Part shown: piece by piece, positions 11,901 through 25,500 of the stretch
Position numbering within the stretch: position 1 is the first letter of the stretch
Layout of the letters: the number at the start of each line of letters is the position of its first letter
NCBI RefSeq assembly: GCF_027744825.2
Contig: NC_071348.1
Location: 15,099,563-15,163,562, forward strand
Source: Synchiropus splendidus
Lineage: Eukaryota > Chordata > Actinopteri > Syngnathiformes > Callionymidae
Reading direction: 5' to 3'
DNA: 64,000 nt
Notes under the pieces: generated by a model
Seen by the model: the letters and a program-made list of their open reading frames with translations, nothing else
The model's database searches: none
What the model was told of the DNA's origin: nothing
Translations under genes and position numbers: made by a program

Positions 11901-14675
11901 TGCTTGGTGGGCCACCACAGAGCCCACAAAACACACTTAGTATAATATTCTGGGTCAGTAGAGACACAAGTTTCGATCTAATCAATAAAATGGGTAGATT
12001 CTGTCTCAGCACTTGGTCACCTGGTTGCCTGGTTAAGACCATTGGGATTGCCAGTGGTCGAGAGCCTGTTGGACCATGGCAGGATGCCCTCTTTCCTGGA
12101 TCATCACCTTGAAAACTCACAGAAAGACAGAAACAAAAGGTGACTTAGAATGCACGTTTCTATTTCAGCTCAAGAGTTTTTGATAGTGTGAATAAAAAAA
12201 CTACGAATTTACTGAGAAATTGAGTATTCAAAAGACAACTGATTTTTATTTTGAACCAGCAAATTCTACTTTTTCACTTCTACCTTTGGTGCCATCTGTT
12301 GAGAAGCGGTTGATGAATACGGTGTTTCCAGATGTTGTGACTCTAGTCACTGTGCATATTTGATGGACCTGGGAGGCTTCCCGCAGCATGCATGGATAGT
12401 CCCTCCTTTCCTTTCGCTCCAAATCTTTGCACACCAGTCATGTTTTCCACATGGGGGAACAGTGGGTGGAAATATTGCATGTCAAGAGGTAGAGGACTTG
12501 TGGAAAGAGTTAACAACATCAGCTTCTCTATTTTTCATTGTACTCATTACTTTCCTCATTTCTAACCTGACCTTGCGTGCCTACCTCATATGGTTGAGTT
12601 TGTTTGTCTTGTAATAAAATACATTTGAAAATCACATTTGCAGATTTTTTGTTGTTGTTGGGAAATGAAGTCAGGAATAACATAATAAAAATACACAGCA
12701 AGTGTTGCGAAAAAATGCAGCCAGAAGGTCTCCTGAGCTTTATTCCCGAAATATTACACCATTCAAAGTGGTCTGTAAGTGCTCACTGTTGGGCTGGACT
12801 GAGATCAGTGAGGGTGAACTGTTTCACAACATTGTTTCATGAAAAAATGAAAAGGTTCTGTGAAGTTTATATACTGATAAATTGTGGTTCTAGTTCTAAC
12901 AGAGGAACCAGCCACGATTTTAAGAGTAGAAGCAGAACTCCCAAAAAAGTTCACTGTTTTCAAAACACAAGAACAATGTTATGCCTGGTAGTGTTTGTAT
13001 GTCTCACACAGTCTATCCTCCGCACCTGCTTTTGGGTTTGACATTTGAACTAGTCAGGGTGTCAGAAGTGGCAGTGTCCCACCCGCTGTCCTCCCTGAGG
13101 AAACTATACTGACCTCTTGTTTTCCCATCCCTTACAAGTCAATCTGGGCAGATTAGAGATGAATGGAAAAAAATTCATCAGTAAATTCTGTGGAAGAAGA
13201 GCCCAACTGGAAATAGCCTGAGGGGGCAGGTTGTCGGTATCAGGCCTGGTTGAGTCGTGGCATTGATCTCATGAATAATAAAGGTTGGATGGCCACGAGA
13301 TGATATTAAACATGACATCCAATGAGAGCCTCAATTCACTGCCTCCAGATTCACACACACACCAATGAGTCACTAATCCACAATCGACCATAGTCCAACC
13401 GTAATTCTTGAGCTCCTAAAAACACAAAGCCATCTCACATGAACTTTCTCTAAACAAGCTTCTTAATATTTGTTATTATTAGCAAACAGCTCTCGTGCTG
13501 TATAGTAGTGGAACAACATAGTCAAAAAGATTAATGATTGGTTGACATGTAGAAGTGATCAGCATCTGTGCGACTAGTGTGTCTACACTGAAGTTCACTT
13601 ACAGGGCTCTGGAAATGCTAGGAATGGATATCATTATGAGAAATTTAAGCCTGTCTGGGAAAAGACACTACGTTTAAAAAAGGAGCAGATATAGTACAAA
13701 CTGTCCCTTTTGACCTCTCTGTCCCCCTTTTGACCTCTCAGATCAAAGTTTCAATGATGAGTTGTATGTTGGAAGTGAGAGTGAAATAAACATGGTCAAC
13801 TTATGAAGACTGATCTACACGGATGGCTGGGAAATGAGGACCACCTAACCCCAATATACAGACCAGTATACACACTCCAAATGGTATGGGTGGTACAGAG
13901 TGATAAAACAATTGTTTAATAATAATTGTGGAATAGTAAAGAACACAAAATCAATTGGCTGTGTCACTCGATTTCTGTTTTACAACCTATATTTATATAT
14001 ATATATATACAACAACTTTTTTTTTTAATATTGACATTGGAACCACTATAAAGAAAAAAAAAGTTTTCAGAATTCAAAAGTTTTGATGAAGCAATTTGTG
14101 TATGACTACAAATCAGTGACTTACAAAAGAGTCATCAATATGAAAGAGCCTCATTAAAGAATAAAAATTTCCCTGCCAAACAGTGAAGCTTGTGCTTTAC
14201 CTTGTAATCCTCAGCTGCTCAATAAAACATGACGGCAAGTCCAGCGCTCAAAGCTTAACACACGTCGCCACTGTCAGGTTCCCTCATCTCTTCCAACTGT
14301 CCTCCCTCATCAGTCATTCACTGAGGCAAATCAGTGTGAGAAAATATGCAAGTTGGCATTTTTCTCTCCCTGAGAGATTGTGTCGGAGTTTGGCTTACCT
14401 ATGTTTTCTGTCATCTATTTATTAATGGGAGCAACTGGTGAAGCGAGCTGCAGCAGATGAGGTGAGAAAAGGTGATGGAGACCGACTTCTTAATATTACA
14501 TGACGAAAGTTTTATAACTTTAGAAGGACAGAGATCTCAGAAGATAAATAGTGATGACAAAATAGAGACAAAACAGTTTTTTCCATATCAGCACGATTGC
14601 AACTGCCCAAATCCTTGGCTCACATATTGATGCCTGCACTTGATATTGAATTACCATTGGAAATTCACATTTATT
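8957..14675. other. Intergenic, no gene recognised
   Basis: About 5.7 kb of AT-rich DNA. The longest ORFs (for example 11741-12112 plus, 12604-13041 plus, 12246-12434 minus) show no family I know and no supporting splice sites. A short (TA)n lies at about 13993-14008. Confidence 0.5.
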
Positions 14676-15945
14676 TTCCTTCTTCTTCTTCTTTTCCTTT
14701 TGGCTTCTCCCTTCTGGGGTCGCCACAGCGGATCATCCTCCTCCAGCTCACCCTGTCCTCTGCTTCCTCTTCACTCAAACCTACAAACCTCATGTCCTCC
14801 TTCACCACCTCCATAAATCTCCTCTTTGACCTTCCTCTCCACCTTCTGCCTGGCAGTTCCAACCTCAACATCTTCCTACCAATGTACAGACTCTCTCTCC
14901 TCTGTACATGTCCAAACCATCTCCATCTAGCCTCTCTGACTTTGTCTCCTGAACACCTGACATGTGCTGTCCCTCTGATCTACTGCTTCCTGATCCTATC
15001 CATCCTGCTCACTCCCAGAGAGAAGCTCAGCATCTTCATCTGTGCTACTTCCAGCCCTGCCTCCCGTCTTTTCCTCAGTGCCACTGTTTCCAAACCATAC
15101 AACATTGCTGGCCTCACCACTGTTCTGTACACCTTCCCTTTCATCCTTGCCGACACCCTTTTGTCCCACATCACACCTGACACTTTTCTTCAATGATTCC
15201 ATCCTGCCTGCACCTGCTGCTTCACCTCTTTCTCACACTCTCCATTGCCCTGGACAGTTGAGCCTAAGTACTTAAAATTCACCACCTTATTTATCTCTAC
15301 ATCCTGTAACTTCACCTGTTCACTTGGATCCCTCTCATTCACACACATGTATTTCGTCTTACTGTGGCTAACCTTCATCCCTCTCCTTTCTAAGGCAAAC
15401 CTCCAACTCTCTAGCTTATCTTCCACTTGCTCCCTGCTCTCGCCACAGATCGCAATGTCATCTGCAAACATCGTTCTCCGAGGGGCTCCTTGTCTAACCT
15501 CATCTGTCAACCTGTCCATCACCATGGCAAACAAGAAGGGGCTCAGAGCTGAGCCTTGGTGGACTCCCACCTCCGCCTTGAACTCCTCTGTTCCACCTGC
15601 AGCACACCTCACCACTGTCTTACACCTGGCATACATGTCCTCCATCACTCGAACATACTTCTCTGCCTCTCCAGACTTCCTCATACAATACCACAACTCT
15701 TCTCTTGGCACTCTATCGTACGCTTTCTCCAGGTCCACAAAGACACAATGGAGTTCCTTCTTTGTACTTCTCCATGAACATCCTCAAAGCAAACACTGCA
15801 TCTGTGGTGCTCTTTTTCGGCATGAAGCCAAACTGTTGCTCACATATGCTGACTTCCACCCTTAGTCTACTTTCCACTACTCTTTCCCATGGCTCATCAA
15901 CTTTATCCCTCGGTAGTTGCCACAATTTGTTTTCCTTGCATGTGA
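14676..15945 (-). pseudogene. RTE/BovB-like LINE copy: reverse transcriptase to 3' end, frameshifted
   Basis: On the minus strand, in several frames, it encodes reverse transcriptase blocks: CEQQFGFMPKKSTTDAVFALR, MDLEKAYDRVPREELWYCMRK, HQGSALSPFLFAMVMDRLT, the catalytic FADDIAICG (FADD box), KYLGSTVQGNG, then AMLYGLETVALRKRREAGLE, LPGRRWRGRSKRRFMEVVKED and the terminal WRRMIRCGDPRREKPKGK. This order and the CGDP ending are typical of RTE-clade elements. The 5' part (endonuclease) is missing and frames shift at about 15713-15738 and 15190. The 3' end carries a short GAA/GGAAA repeat at 14677-14698. It would have copied RNA at a nicked target; now inactive. Confidence 0.85.
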
Positions 15946-15959
15946 AGAATTTATTCAAG

Positions 15960-18900
15960 AAATATGGACATGATAAGACAAGAAATGATCATCATCCGTT
16001 ATGTTCTGTGTAACCATCTGGAGACTTGTGTCTTTTGATCACTCATTGTAGTGTTGAGAGAGCTGCTGTGCTATTTTCTTTGCTCTTACTGTGAGTGGTA
16101 TACCTGTAGATTAAATAAAATGAATGTTAGTTCCTCTGTGGTCAGCGCTGACAGGGCTTTCACAATGTCACATTCTGGTTTGGCCATTTGTGCAAGAAGC
16201 GTCCAACTGAAGTCATTTCAGACAAGGTAGAGGCGGAGTTAATGAACTTCAATGACGTGTACAAAGATGGAGGCCAATGCTGGCGCGGTGAGTTACATAT
16301 GCATTAGTGGGAAAATGACATTGCAGTCTGATCGCAACAACTCAACACGTTTATTAACTTTAAGTTTTAACCGTTACTGTAGCATGTTTTCCAGTTGTTT
16401 ACTTATTTACTTCTTTGTCATTTAGCAATTTAGCAATATGTTTGAATATTATGTCATGTAACAGTTTTGTAGTATTAAGTAAATTTTAAAAAGGGTGGGT
16501 TTAGAGCGGATCTGAAACAGAAAATATGATATAAGTACATATCAGTGTGACAAAATACCCGCTCACCTCCTTTTTTTAATATTACATTTAGTTATAGTAC
16601 ATTTTTCTGATGCTACGTGCACCATTTTCATTTCATTACATATCATTTTTTCACTGTGGTCACTTTTGATGAGTAAATGTTGTGTGTTTGTAGTTCAGAT
16701 ACACACGTTGCAGTCACCCCGTTCACAAGACCGGACAAGTTAAAAAAAAAAAAAAGTAGCATATCCAAAGCCACTTAAGGAAGGCGGCGGTATGCATATT
16801 TTGAGTTGTTTCATCATAAAATACATCATAACATAGAAACAGTTGACCAGCCAGTCCAAGGTGTCCCTTCTCTCCTTGCTACGACTGTGGGATTTCATGT
16901 ACATAGAGCTCCAACCATCCCGGAAAATGACATTTTTTTTTTCTAAACTAGGTTTTCTTTCATCATATTCTCTCAGATGTGTTGACTACTGTTTCTTATG
17001 TATTGTACATTCAATGTGAGTGTCCAATGTGTGTGTCAAAATGTGGGTGAAGGATTTTTAAGAGTCAGCTGCACTTGGAACTTTACTGACAATGAAATGA
17101 GTTGAGGTTATACGTGCACTGCAAGTGCAAGAAGGTGAGGAGAAATGAACACCGCATAGTTGTAACTGCTGTCACCTGGGGCAACTGCCGAATTATAGCC
17201 ACAAGACTGCTCTGTCATTAACTAATTCTTCTTTCCATCATTTTTTTAGCTTCGATGTGAGCCATAGATAAGTTTCTTTTGATTTACAGCTGCATGTCAT
17301 CAGAACATTCTTTGATTCAGACTTGAAACAGACGCTGACATCTCATAAGTACTGTTTAAATGTACCTGTTTATCTGAATCCTTGTTCCCCCAGAGGTAAG
17401 TCATATATAAACCTATGCAGGCAAGTCAAGCCTTAACATGTTGTTCAAAAACCATTGACAAAATTTGCACCTCTGAAGCATTACATCAAACTTTCACACT
17501 CGCTTCACATTTCATGTGACACACATGAACTGGAACCTGCCCAGACTCAGGATATGGACTGAACATGCCAGCAAACACGAAGAACATGCTACATGCAAAT
17601 CAGGCTGTTTTACTCCTGGCACAATGTCTCCACAAATCCGTAAGGTCCAACAAATAGGTGTGTTGGAATTGGCCCCCACAGGTATTGCTACACAAGGTCA
17701 CACACACACATACATTATCTAATATATATCTATATATAAATAAAAAATATTTAATGATAGAAGTATACATAACCACAATATGTGGCCTATAGATGATGTG
17801 GCAAATGATGTGTCTCCTTCTATGCTGACCATTAGTTCCTGTGGTTTAGACATTGAAAAGATCTAAATTATGTAACAAAGACAAGACAAGCCAGAGTTGT
17901 GATGAAATGTCCAGGTACAAGAACAATTCATTAATAAAAGGTGTGTCTACCCACCTCTTTTATAAAAGATGGGAGTGGAGGAGGCACGTGTGAGAGGTGC
18001 CGTGTGGATGAATGCTGACGTGGCAATTCTCTGTCTGGACATTTTACTGTCAGTATCGTTGCATCACTTTAAGTAAAATAGACACACGTGAATAGTTAAA
18101 AGAAATTATTATTTCATTATTAAAAATAATAATAACAACAATAATAACAACAAAAATAATAATAATTTACAAATGTGATGGCTCATCAATTTTCTTTATT
18201 GGTCTTTTCTGTCACACATTATTGAGGTCTCCCTAAACCACTATAAAATTGCAGTTCTGTGAATCTTCTTCAGTTTTTGACACATTTTATGTCCATAATC
18301 CTAGCTACACTACACTGGTTAAATGGTATAGGACACCTTGCACAGGTTGCTGGTCCAATGCGCAGCACTTTTAGACAGATAAATAAACAAATGATTACTG
18401 TAGAAGTATATTAGATACAGCTGGGTCACTGATGACCCTGTCTGCCATGCGTGTCATCTTGCTGCACAAGGAGTGGAAAATATGGAAGCCTATAAATACA
18501 CGCTGCATAAGCAACACACCCCTTTCGAGCCACCGAGCGCTCTCTTGGGGCCAGGGCCAGGTGTTTAATATTAGAAAGCACAAGACTGACACTGGAGACT
18601 TCGATTACAGTCCTGTCAACCAGTCAACCCACTTTCACACTTGTGTCGCCCACTGGTCAGACAAGCAATGGAGCCAACATGCGTACATGAGTTGGTCACA
18701 CGGGGAGTCACCAGGCGTGACGTGGCCCATCCATGCCACTGGGATAGTGGTGCAGACCCATTGGAAGGTCATGGGGACTCAGCTTTGCTTCAGTAAATAT
18801 TTAATTTGTTCAGTTACTTTGAGTATTTATCTTTTGACCCAATGATTTGAACATAAACATTCAGTACACCTGTGGGCAGTTTTGTCTGTTTCACTTCTCT

Positions 18901-18972
18901 GAAAAGTCTAATAATAATGCTAAATAAATAACATTCTTTGCTATTGTTTAATTTATTATTATTTATCAATTA
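15960..18972. other. Intergenic, no gene recognised
   Basis: AT-rich sequence with (CA)/(TA) patches near 17700-17735 and an AAT/AAC-rich tract at 18121-18170. One start-codon-plus-donor-like site at 16267-16288 is discussed in the findings; otherwise nothing. Confidence 0.45.
18121..18170 (+). repeat. AAT/AAC trinucleotide-rich microsatellite
   Basis: Imperfect array of AATAAT and AACAAC/AACAAT units. Confidence 0.8.
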
Positions 18973-18977
18973 TTTCA

Positions 18978-19452
18978 CTGGGTGGAGGTTTGTCTTAGAA
19001 AGGAGAGGAATGAAGGTTAGCCGCAATAAGACAGAATACATGTGTATGAATGAGAGGGACCTAAGTGGACAGGTGAAGTTACAGGATGTCGAGATAAAGA
19101 AGGTGGGGGATTTTAAGTACTTAGGCTCAAAGGTCCAGGGTTCAGGAAGCAGTAGATCAGAGGGACAGCACAGTCAGGTGTTCAGGAGACAAAAGTCAGA
19201 GAGGCTAGATGGAGATGTACATGTACATGTACAGAGGAGAGAGAGCCAGTACATTGATAGGAAGATGTTGAGGTTGGAACTGCCAGGCAGAAGGTGGAGA
19301 GGAAGGTCAAAGAGGAGATTTATGGAGGTGGTGAAGGAGGACATGAGGTTTGTAGGTTTGAGAGAATAGGAAGCAGAGGACAGGGTGAGCTGGAGGAGGA
19401 TGATCCGCTGTGGCGACCCCTGAAGGGAAAAGCTGAAAGGGGAAAAAAAAAA
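18978..19452 (+). pseudogene. Second RTE-like LINE copy, 5' truncated with internal deletion
   Basis: Homologous to the copy at 14676-15945 and clearly similar over shared parts: WRFVLERRGMKVSRNKTEYM, KLQDVEIKKVGDFKYLGSK, then after a jump LRLELPGRRWRGRSKRRFME, VVKEDMRFVGL and CGDP at the end, closing with GGGGAAAAAAAAAAA. About 250 bp present in the other copy between KYLGS and the SRQCRRS region are absent, joining CCAGGG to TTCAGGAAGCAG. It contains a small GTACAT triplication at 19217-19232. Not functional. Confidence 0.85.
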
Positions 19453-22330
19453 ATTAGATTTAATTATTTCACTATTTCAACTACTTTTCATATTTACATG
19501 GATGTTATTTGTGTTGTTCTAATGATTCATTTAAATAGACATTTAAATAAAATCTGGTGATGGGGAGCACATTTTCCTAAATATTTTTCCTAATACAAAT
19601 TTAAAAAAATACACTCTCTGCATGTGGAACTATTTAAAGACTTTCAGGACAGTTAGTCGGATAGCTACTGCGGCCCTGAGGGAAAATGGAACATCCTTCT
19701 TTGGTTTATAAAGGTGCAGTCAGAAAAGAAAATAGTGTTTACACTTCATCCTGGTCTAGTGTTTGGATTGATTGCATTGAGAGGTGAAGAAACAATGGAT
19801 ATTCACTGACAGTTGCTTTGGAAACATGACCTGCGAGTTTGTCTTGACATACTGACTGATACTTCTATTGTCCGACATCGACTGATCAGCCAAAACTCAA
19901 ATCAGCAGGTCTCCAGTAAATACTTTTAATAATAATCATAACTTCATTGTTGGTTAGAACACCAACCAGGTCCAGTTTCAGTCGGAGAACGGCTCCTGTG
20001 TTTGGGGGCTTTAGCGTTAGTGCAGAAGTGATCAATTACGCCTATTTCCTTTTAGCATTACAGCTTTTCATTGGGTCACTGCGCATCTCACTTCTCAACT
20101 TTCCAGCAATAAGCACAAGGTGAGTGTGTCAGCGTGGGGATTAGCTGGGATGAAACACTGATAGATGCACACTCAGCCTTGGCTCCGAGTCTCAATCTCT
20201 TATTTCGGTCTGATGTGGCAGCCAAGTCCCCAATCATCAGACCACCAACACACACACACACATTCACAAATTTGCTCTCTGACCCACCTGACACAAACAC
20301 AGCACACATGACTCGCAGTGGGTCGCGCTGACAGCAGAAAATGGAGTTGGATCGTTTTACAGCGAACAAGCTTTCACCTCTCAACAGTTCAGGCTGCGCA
20401 GCTGATTCCTAGCCATTAGCACCAACGTTTCACCATTTGCCTGCTGTGGACTAATCGTCGCCTGGTGACTGCTCACATGCTCTCTCCCAATGGATCGACA
20501 GGGCTACATGAACACAGAGAAAACATGTATTCCAACTTTTGTTTGTTGATGAGGAGTTTGCTGCTGTTTTGGCATACTACCGATACGTGACATTACATGG
20601 ACACTAATGTTATTTTTTTTACCGAGTCGCTTTTCTTGGCACTCAAGAAAGATGATCGTAATAGTGACGTAAAAGTAAAAAAAAAAACCAATGTAGACCA
20701 AAAAAGATGATGATCTTTTCACTTTTCATAGAGACAACCACAACCACTTCAAACTCTCACATTGGTCTTTAGGACCCAAATGTAGTATAGATATATTAGC
20801 ATAATCCAACGGCAGCCTTTTCCTGTCTATGTACATGTGTACATGTCCGCTGTGCATTCATGATGTGTTGATTTATTTATTTTTCTCCCGTCATGAGACC
20901 ATCTTCTTTATCTTCAACTTTATAGACACGTTGAAAGTGTTAAAACAATACGACCATTTTAAGCCACACACGCATCCTCTGTCAGACTTCCTCAGTAACT
21001 CAAATGTGTTTGAGAGGATTGCATTGGGATGCGCCATGAAAACTTTTCCTATATCTCGCCGTCATCAACTGCGGGAAAGTGAACAAAGCAAATACAAAAT
21101 TTAAAACGATTACCATATAAGCATACTAAAATTAAACACATTGTCAGTGAATAAAAAAGAAATAAAGTTGGTCTTCAGTTTCCGTTTTAAAATATCAACA
21201 CTCGATTCTGCAACAGAGAGTTGTCCAAGAAGACTGGCGATTAAAGCATAACAGGACTACCACCATTCATAAATTCATAAACTATTGGAAGATTTACAAA
21301 CATACTCACAACCCATCAAGGTCTGTGTTGCAATCTTAGCCAGTATCAAACATATCAAGCAAAAGACTGAATATGTATTCCTCACTTGATGTTGGTGACT
21401 TATCTATAAAGAAGAAAAAGCACCACATGATCCACCATAAACATTTATCATGTCTTCTTAGCTGTCAACAAGAAGCTAATTGTCAAGGGAGAGCGCACCA
21501 CTAAGCTTCTGGGCCAATAGTCGAAAATGAAGATATCTCTTGACAATGAGGTGTCTGTTGATGAAGGTAGCAATAGATTACAAGACAATAGAGACTTGTT
21601 GACGGGCTTTATTTGCAACTGCCTCTGTTTGTTTTCTACTTGTAAGAATTCCATAAGAGTGCTGTTGACGACTAGAGAAAAGCCAATCAACATTTCCTCT
21701 ATTTGCTTTGTACCTGCGGGCTCTTCATATTTAAACTTCTCTGGTGGATTTTGTTGCTCTGAGGCAAAGGTCTGTACTGTATTGTAAACTAAAAGCATCC
21801 TGGAGAATAGCAAAGTTAACCACTGATATACGCTGATCCATCAATGGCCTGAGAGGCAGCTACCAGAAGGGAGCTGTGAAGGGTGCTGAATGAGTAGCTG
21901 AGCTCTGAAAATGCAGGCAGGCTGACCAGTCTGGAGAAGGATGATGTTGGCCAATAAATTCCTGGACCAGATTGTGCCACCCTTAGGGTCGGAAGGGGAA
22001 CTAAGCAATATTGTGTTGGTCGTACCGTGCCACTACTGGGTAGGAGTAACCACCACGTTGTCAAGAGTGAATTTCACTTGAGGACAGCTCTTCGATGAAA
22101 CAAGCTCAGCCTTTTATAAGTTTGAGATGGTGTGTACATCCATTTAAAATGTGTTCATCGCATATAGTGTATGTTCTATCACCTGGAATTCAGGTTTGTT
22201 TTTGGTCTTCAGCTTGGTTGTGAATAGCAATCAGCAAGTGATAACTAGAGATAGATCCAAGTTTGGATTGGATTAGCTCCCAGTTAATTTGTGGTGTACA
22301 TATTTGGGAATTAGATGGGAATTAAGTACG
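19453..22330. other. Intergenic, no gene recognised
   Basis: No conserved coding block. The stretch 21830-22060 has a coding-like composition on the minus strand (82 codons) but I do not recognise it. Confidence 0.45.
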
Positions 22331-22596
22331 GAAGAGGATTAGGGCCAATGAAAACAAATATAATTGGCAGAATTTTGACTTTAAAGTGAGAATACTGACT
22401 TTAATCTCAGAATTCTGACTTTTTTCTCAGATTTCTGACTTTAAACAGCAGTCTGACGATTCCCGCCCCACAAAGTCAGACTTTAAAGTCAGAATTCTGA
22501 GGTTAAAGTCAGAATTCTGAGAAAAAACGGAGAATTCTCACCTTAAAGTCAGAAATCTGCCAATTTTTTTCTTCTTCACTGGCCCTAGTCCTCTTC
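22331..22596. repeat. Fold-back (palindromic) element built of AAAGTCAGAATTCTGA units
   Basis: The outer ends GAAGAGGATTAGGGCCAATG and CACTGGCCCTAGTCCTCTTC are reverse complements with few mismatches; the inside continues as inverted, internally repeated GACTTTAA / TTAAAGTC and AGAATTCTGA units around a centre near 22450-22475. This is a fold-back MITE-like structure with no ORF. Confidence 0.85.
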
Positions 22597-25500
22597 AACT
22601 GTATGCTTCAGAACCTCTTGGACAGAGGTGCAACAAAAGATACAGGCATTTTCAACAGCCAGATATGCAGATGAACCTCTGTTATTCTGTTTCCATGATT
22701 TCAATTGAGACTAACTTGGCTTGGAAAAACTATTCTCAGGTTTGTATTCACATGCACAGATTGTCAGGATTTATTTCGCTCAAGCACAGTGGATCAATTC
22801 CCCTTGCAAATCCATTCTATGCTTTGCCGGCCATGTGATCTGTTCCAAAATACAAACTGGCACGTGCATACATTCTGTGACCACAAGGTTGTTTGGGAGC
22901 TATGACTCCCACATACTTGTTTTGTGGGACATACTTTTTTTCTACATTTCTTTTTTTTTTTTTGTTGCCTTTGATGCAGCTAAGATGGACAATGAAGTGT
23001 AATCACAAACCTCCCAATAAGGGAAGGAAAAATGTATTTAATACCCAGATTCCAGACAAAAGCCTTTAAAAAACTAAGTAGGTGGTTGCTAATGGTTACT
23101 ATCACTAGCAATGCTAATCAAACAACAAGAGCCAGACAAAATCTCATGAATTGATCACACATATTTACACCACCGTCACAATTTATATGTATTAGCCACT
23201 ACACAATTTATGCCGCTGAGGGCAAGTTTGCTTTGGAAAAAAAAATTCATTATAAATAAATATATATAAAAAAGAATACTAAAAAAAACTATTTTTCTTC
23301 ATTTGCTTAAAGCAATACAGGTGAGTTTGACTTTTGAAGACAGTTTGAAGGTTCTCCAGCACTGGTTTAGGAGATTTATTGAAGATTTACATCCTAATAT
23401 TGAATGTTTTAAGATCCTTCAGTTGCCGTCGGGACTTCTTTGTGGTGCATCAGGCTGTCTTCATCAGCCCTCCCTGTGTTCTTTGAACAGTTGTGTTTGC
23501 TTGATGGGTGGAACATCAACATGCATGTGATGGACGGCGGACAGATTGACAGAGCGACTCTTCTCTGGTGCGTCACACCGGAGCAGCTTCTACAGGGAAG
23601 AGCATGGCCGATCTCTTCACATTTCAGTGAATGTGTTAGAAACTCAAGGTGTAGTTAGTTACCTTGTCATATCTCTGCAAAAGATAACTAATCACAACTC
23701 CAGCTGGAATTAAACTTGCTGGGGTGTATAACTGCACTCTTTTTTGGATGAATGTGTTGTGCAAGTGAGTCAAGGCTGAGTAAGTGAGACAGACGCACTT
23801 ATTCTAGTCATGTATCACACCTCTGCTTTCGGATAGCAAGCACCAGGGACATGATTCTGATGAACATCATGACAAACATGTTGTCATTTGGAATATAATA
23901 TATGGCTAAACCAATAGATAGGGCTTAATAGTGTTGTTTTGGCCAGTTACAGTAATGACTGTTTATTTAAATAATGATTTATTCAAGCAGCACTTTAGCT
24001 CATGAAATGAATGTTTGTCTTTGACTATTGTTTTTGTGAGTGAAGAGTTCCAGAAAGTTCAGGAGAAAGGTGGCTGATATTGAGACTGAATTGAAGGAAC
24101 AAGTAGATAGCCTGAAAGAGATTAGGGGAAGGAGTCAAAGAGGTCAAGGGTTACAGGCATGGTCAAATGCAAGGTTATTTGAGAATTGTAAGATTTGGTG
24201 TAGTCAGGAATACACATTTATTTTAGAGAATTGGCTGTTAGAATGCATTCTGAGTGATGAGAGTGCTGCAATAACAGACTTAATAGGTGTTGTTTAAGAA
24301 TATATTAAGGATGCGGCACGCTTTCGCTCATATTGAAAGGCATGCTCTCATATTGCCAATTGATGCTCATCGAACGTTCACTTCCACTTCAACGAAACCC
24401 TGAAGTGACTTGTATGGACGGTGTCAAGAGCAGTTTGCAACTACGGGTTGCAGCGGTGACGAAGAGCCTCTTCACTTCATCTCACCACGGCTTCTCCATA
24501 TTTCATTCTTGTGTTGAATTATTCTGGCTCGGTGTCGTGTTGTGCCACCATGAATTGGGCCGTGGAGTGTGTGTGTGTGTGTGTAGGGACTGGGAGTGAT
24601 GTGGCAGCCGTGGGGTTAGCCACGAACCCTGGAGCCCTGTGGGAGAGAAGAGCCAGAGCAACAGTATGAATAAATGAACAAGAACTCCAATGCTGCGTTG
24701 AGAACATGACCAAAAATCTGTATCATTCACTTTCATCATTCATACACTCTCACACACACACAGCCATGCGCTCAATGACAGCTGTATAGTTATTTTCATA
24801 TTCAACAGAAATAACCTGCTCTGGCTAGTGTTGCTGCAGGTAATGTTGAGGCTCACCCCTGTCCTTTCATTGCTGAATGGGTTTCCTCACTTGTCCTAAA
24901 CCTGACACTTGGGAATGGTCAGCTATCCGTTACACACATTCAGATTTGTCATGAAAATGTCTCAGGCCATAAAATAAAATTTAAAACCCCCAAATGAAAT
25001 GCAAAATGCTTTTAGGGATGAACCAAATATATTTGGCTGAATATCTAGGAGGGGGGAAACAAAACAATATGTAACCTTTGGTGGAATATTGGCTTCACAC
25101 AATTAAATAAAATCATTGTTATAAAACCATCATTGTGTCTTAGGCTTCACTGGTGAGTTGCTCACTTTGTGTCCTGAGAGGCACAATGCAGTGCCTCCTC
25201 TCAGTCCCGAAACACAATCACCTGCTTCGCTTTAATAACAAGTGACGATTGCATGAAGACATGAGTCACCTGGGCACCTTGTTACCGGTAAAACACTCAC
25301 ACTGCTACTCACCCAAGCTGCACCCCACACTGCTTCAGCACCTCTGCTTATTTTTGGCAGCATTCACAGGTCACTTTGTTGATACAGGACAACCAACGCA
25401 ACCACGAAGCTCAAGCAGGAGGTGAGACAGCACCATATCTGGGTCAGTCGCTGCAGCATGGTGGTTCCAGAAGTGGCTTGCAAGCCCATAATAGTGGGAA

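Noticed and set aside
11741..12112. 123-codon ORF
   Set aside because: No recognisable domain, no splice context and AT-rich repeat-like surroundings.
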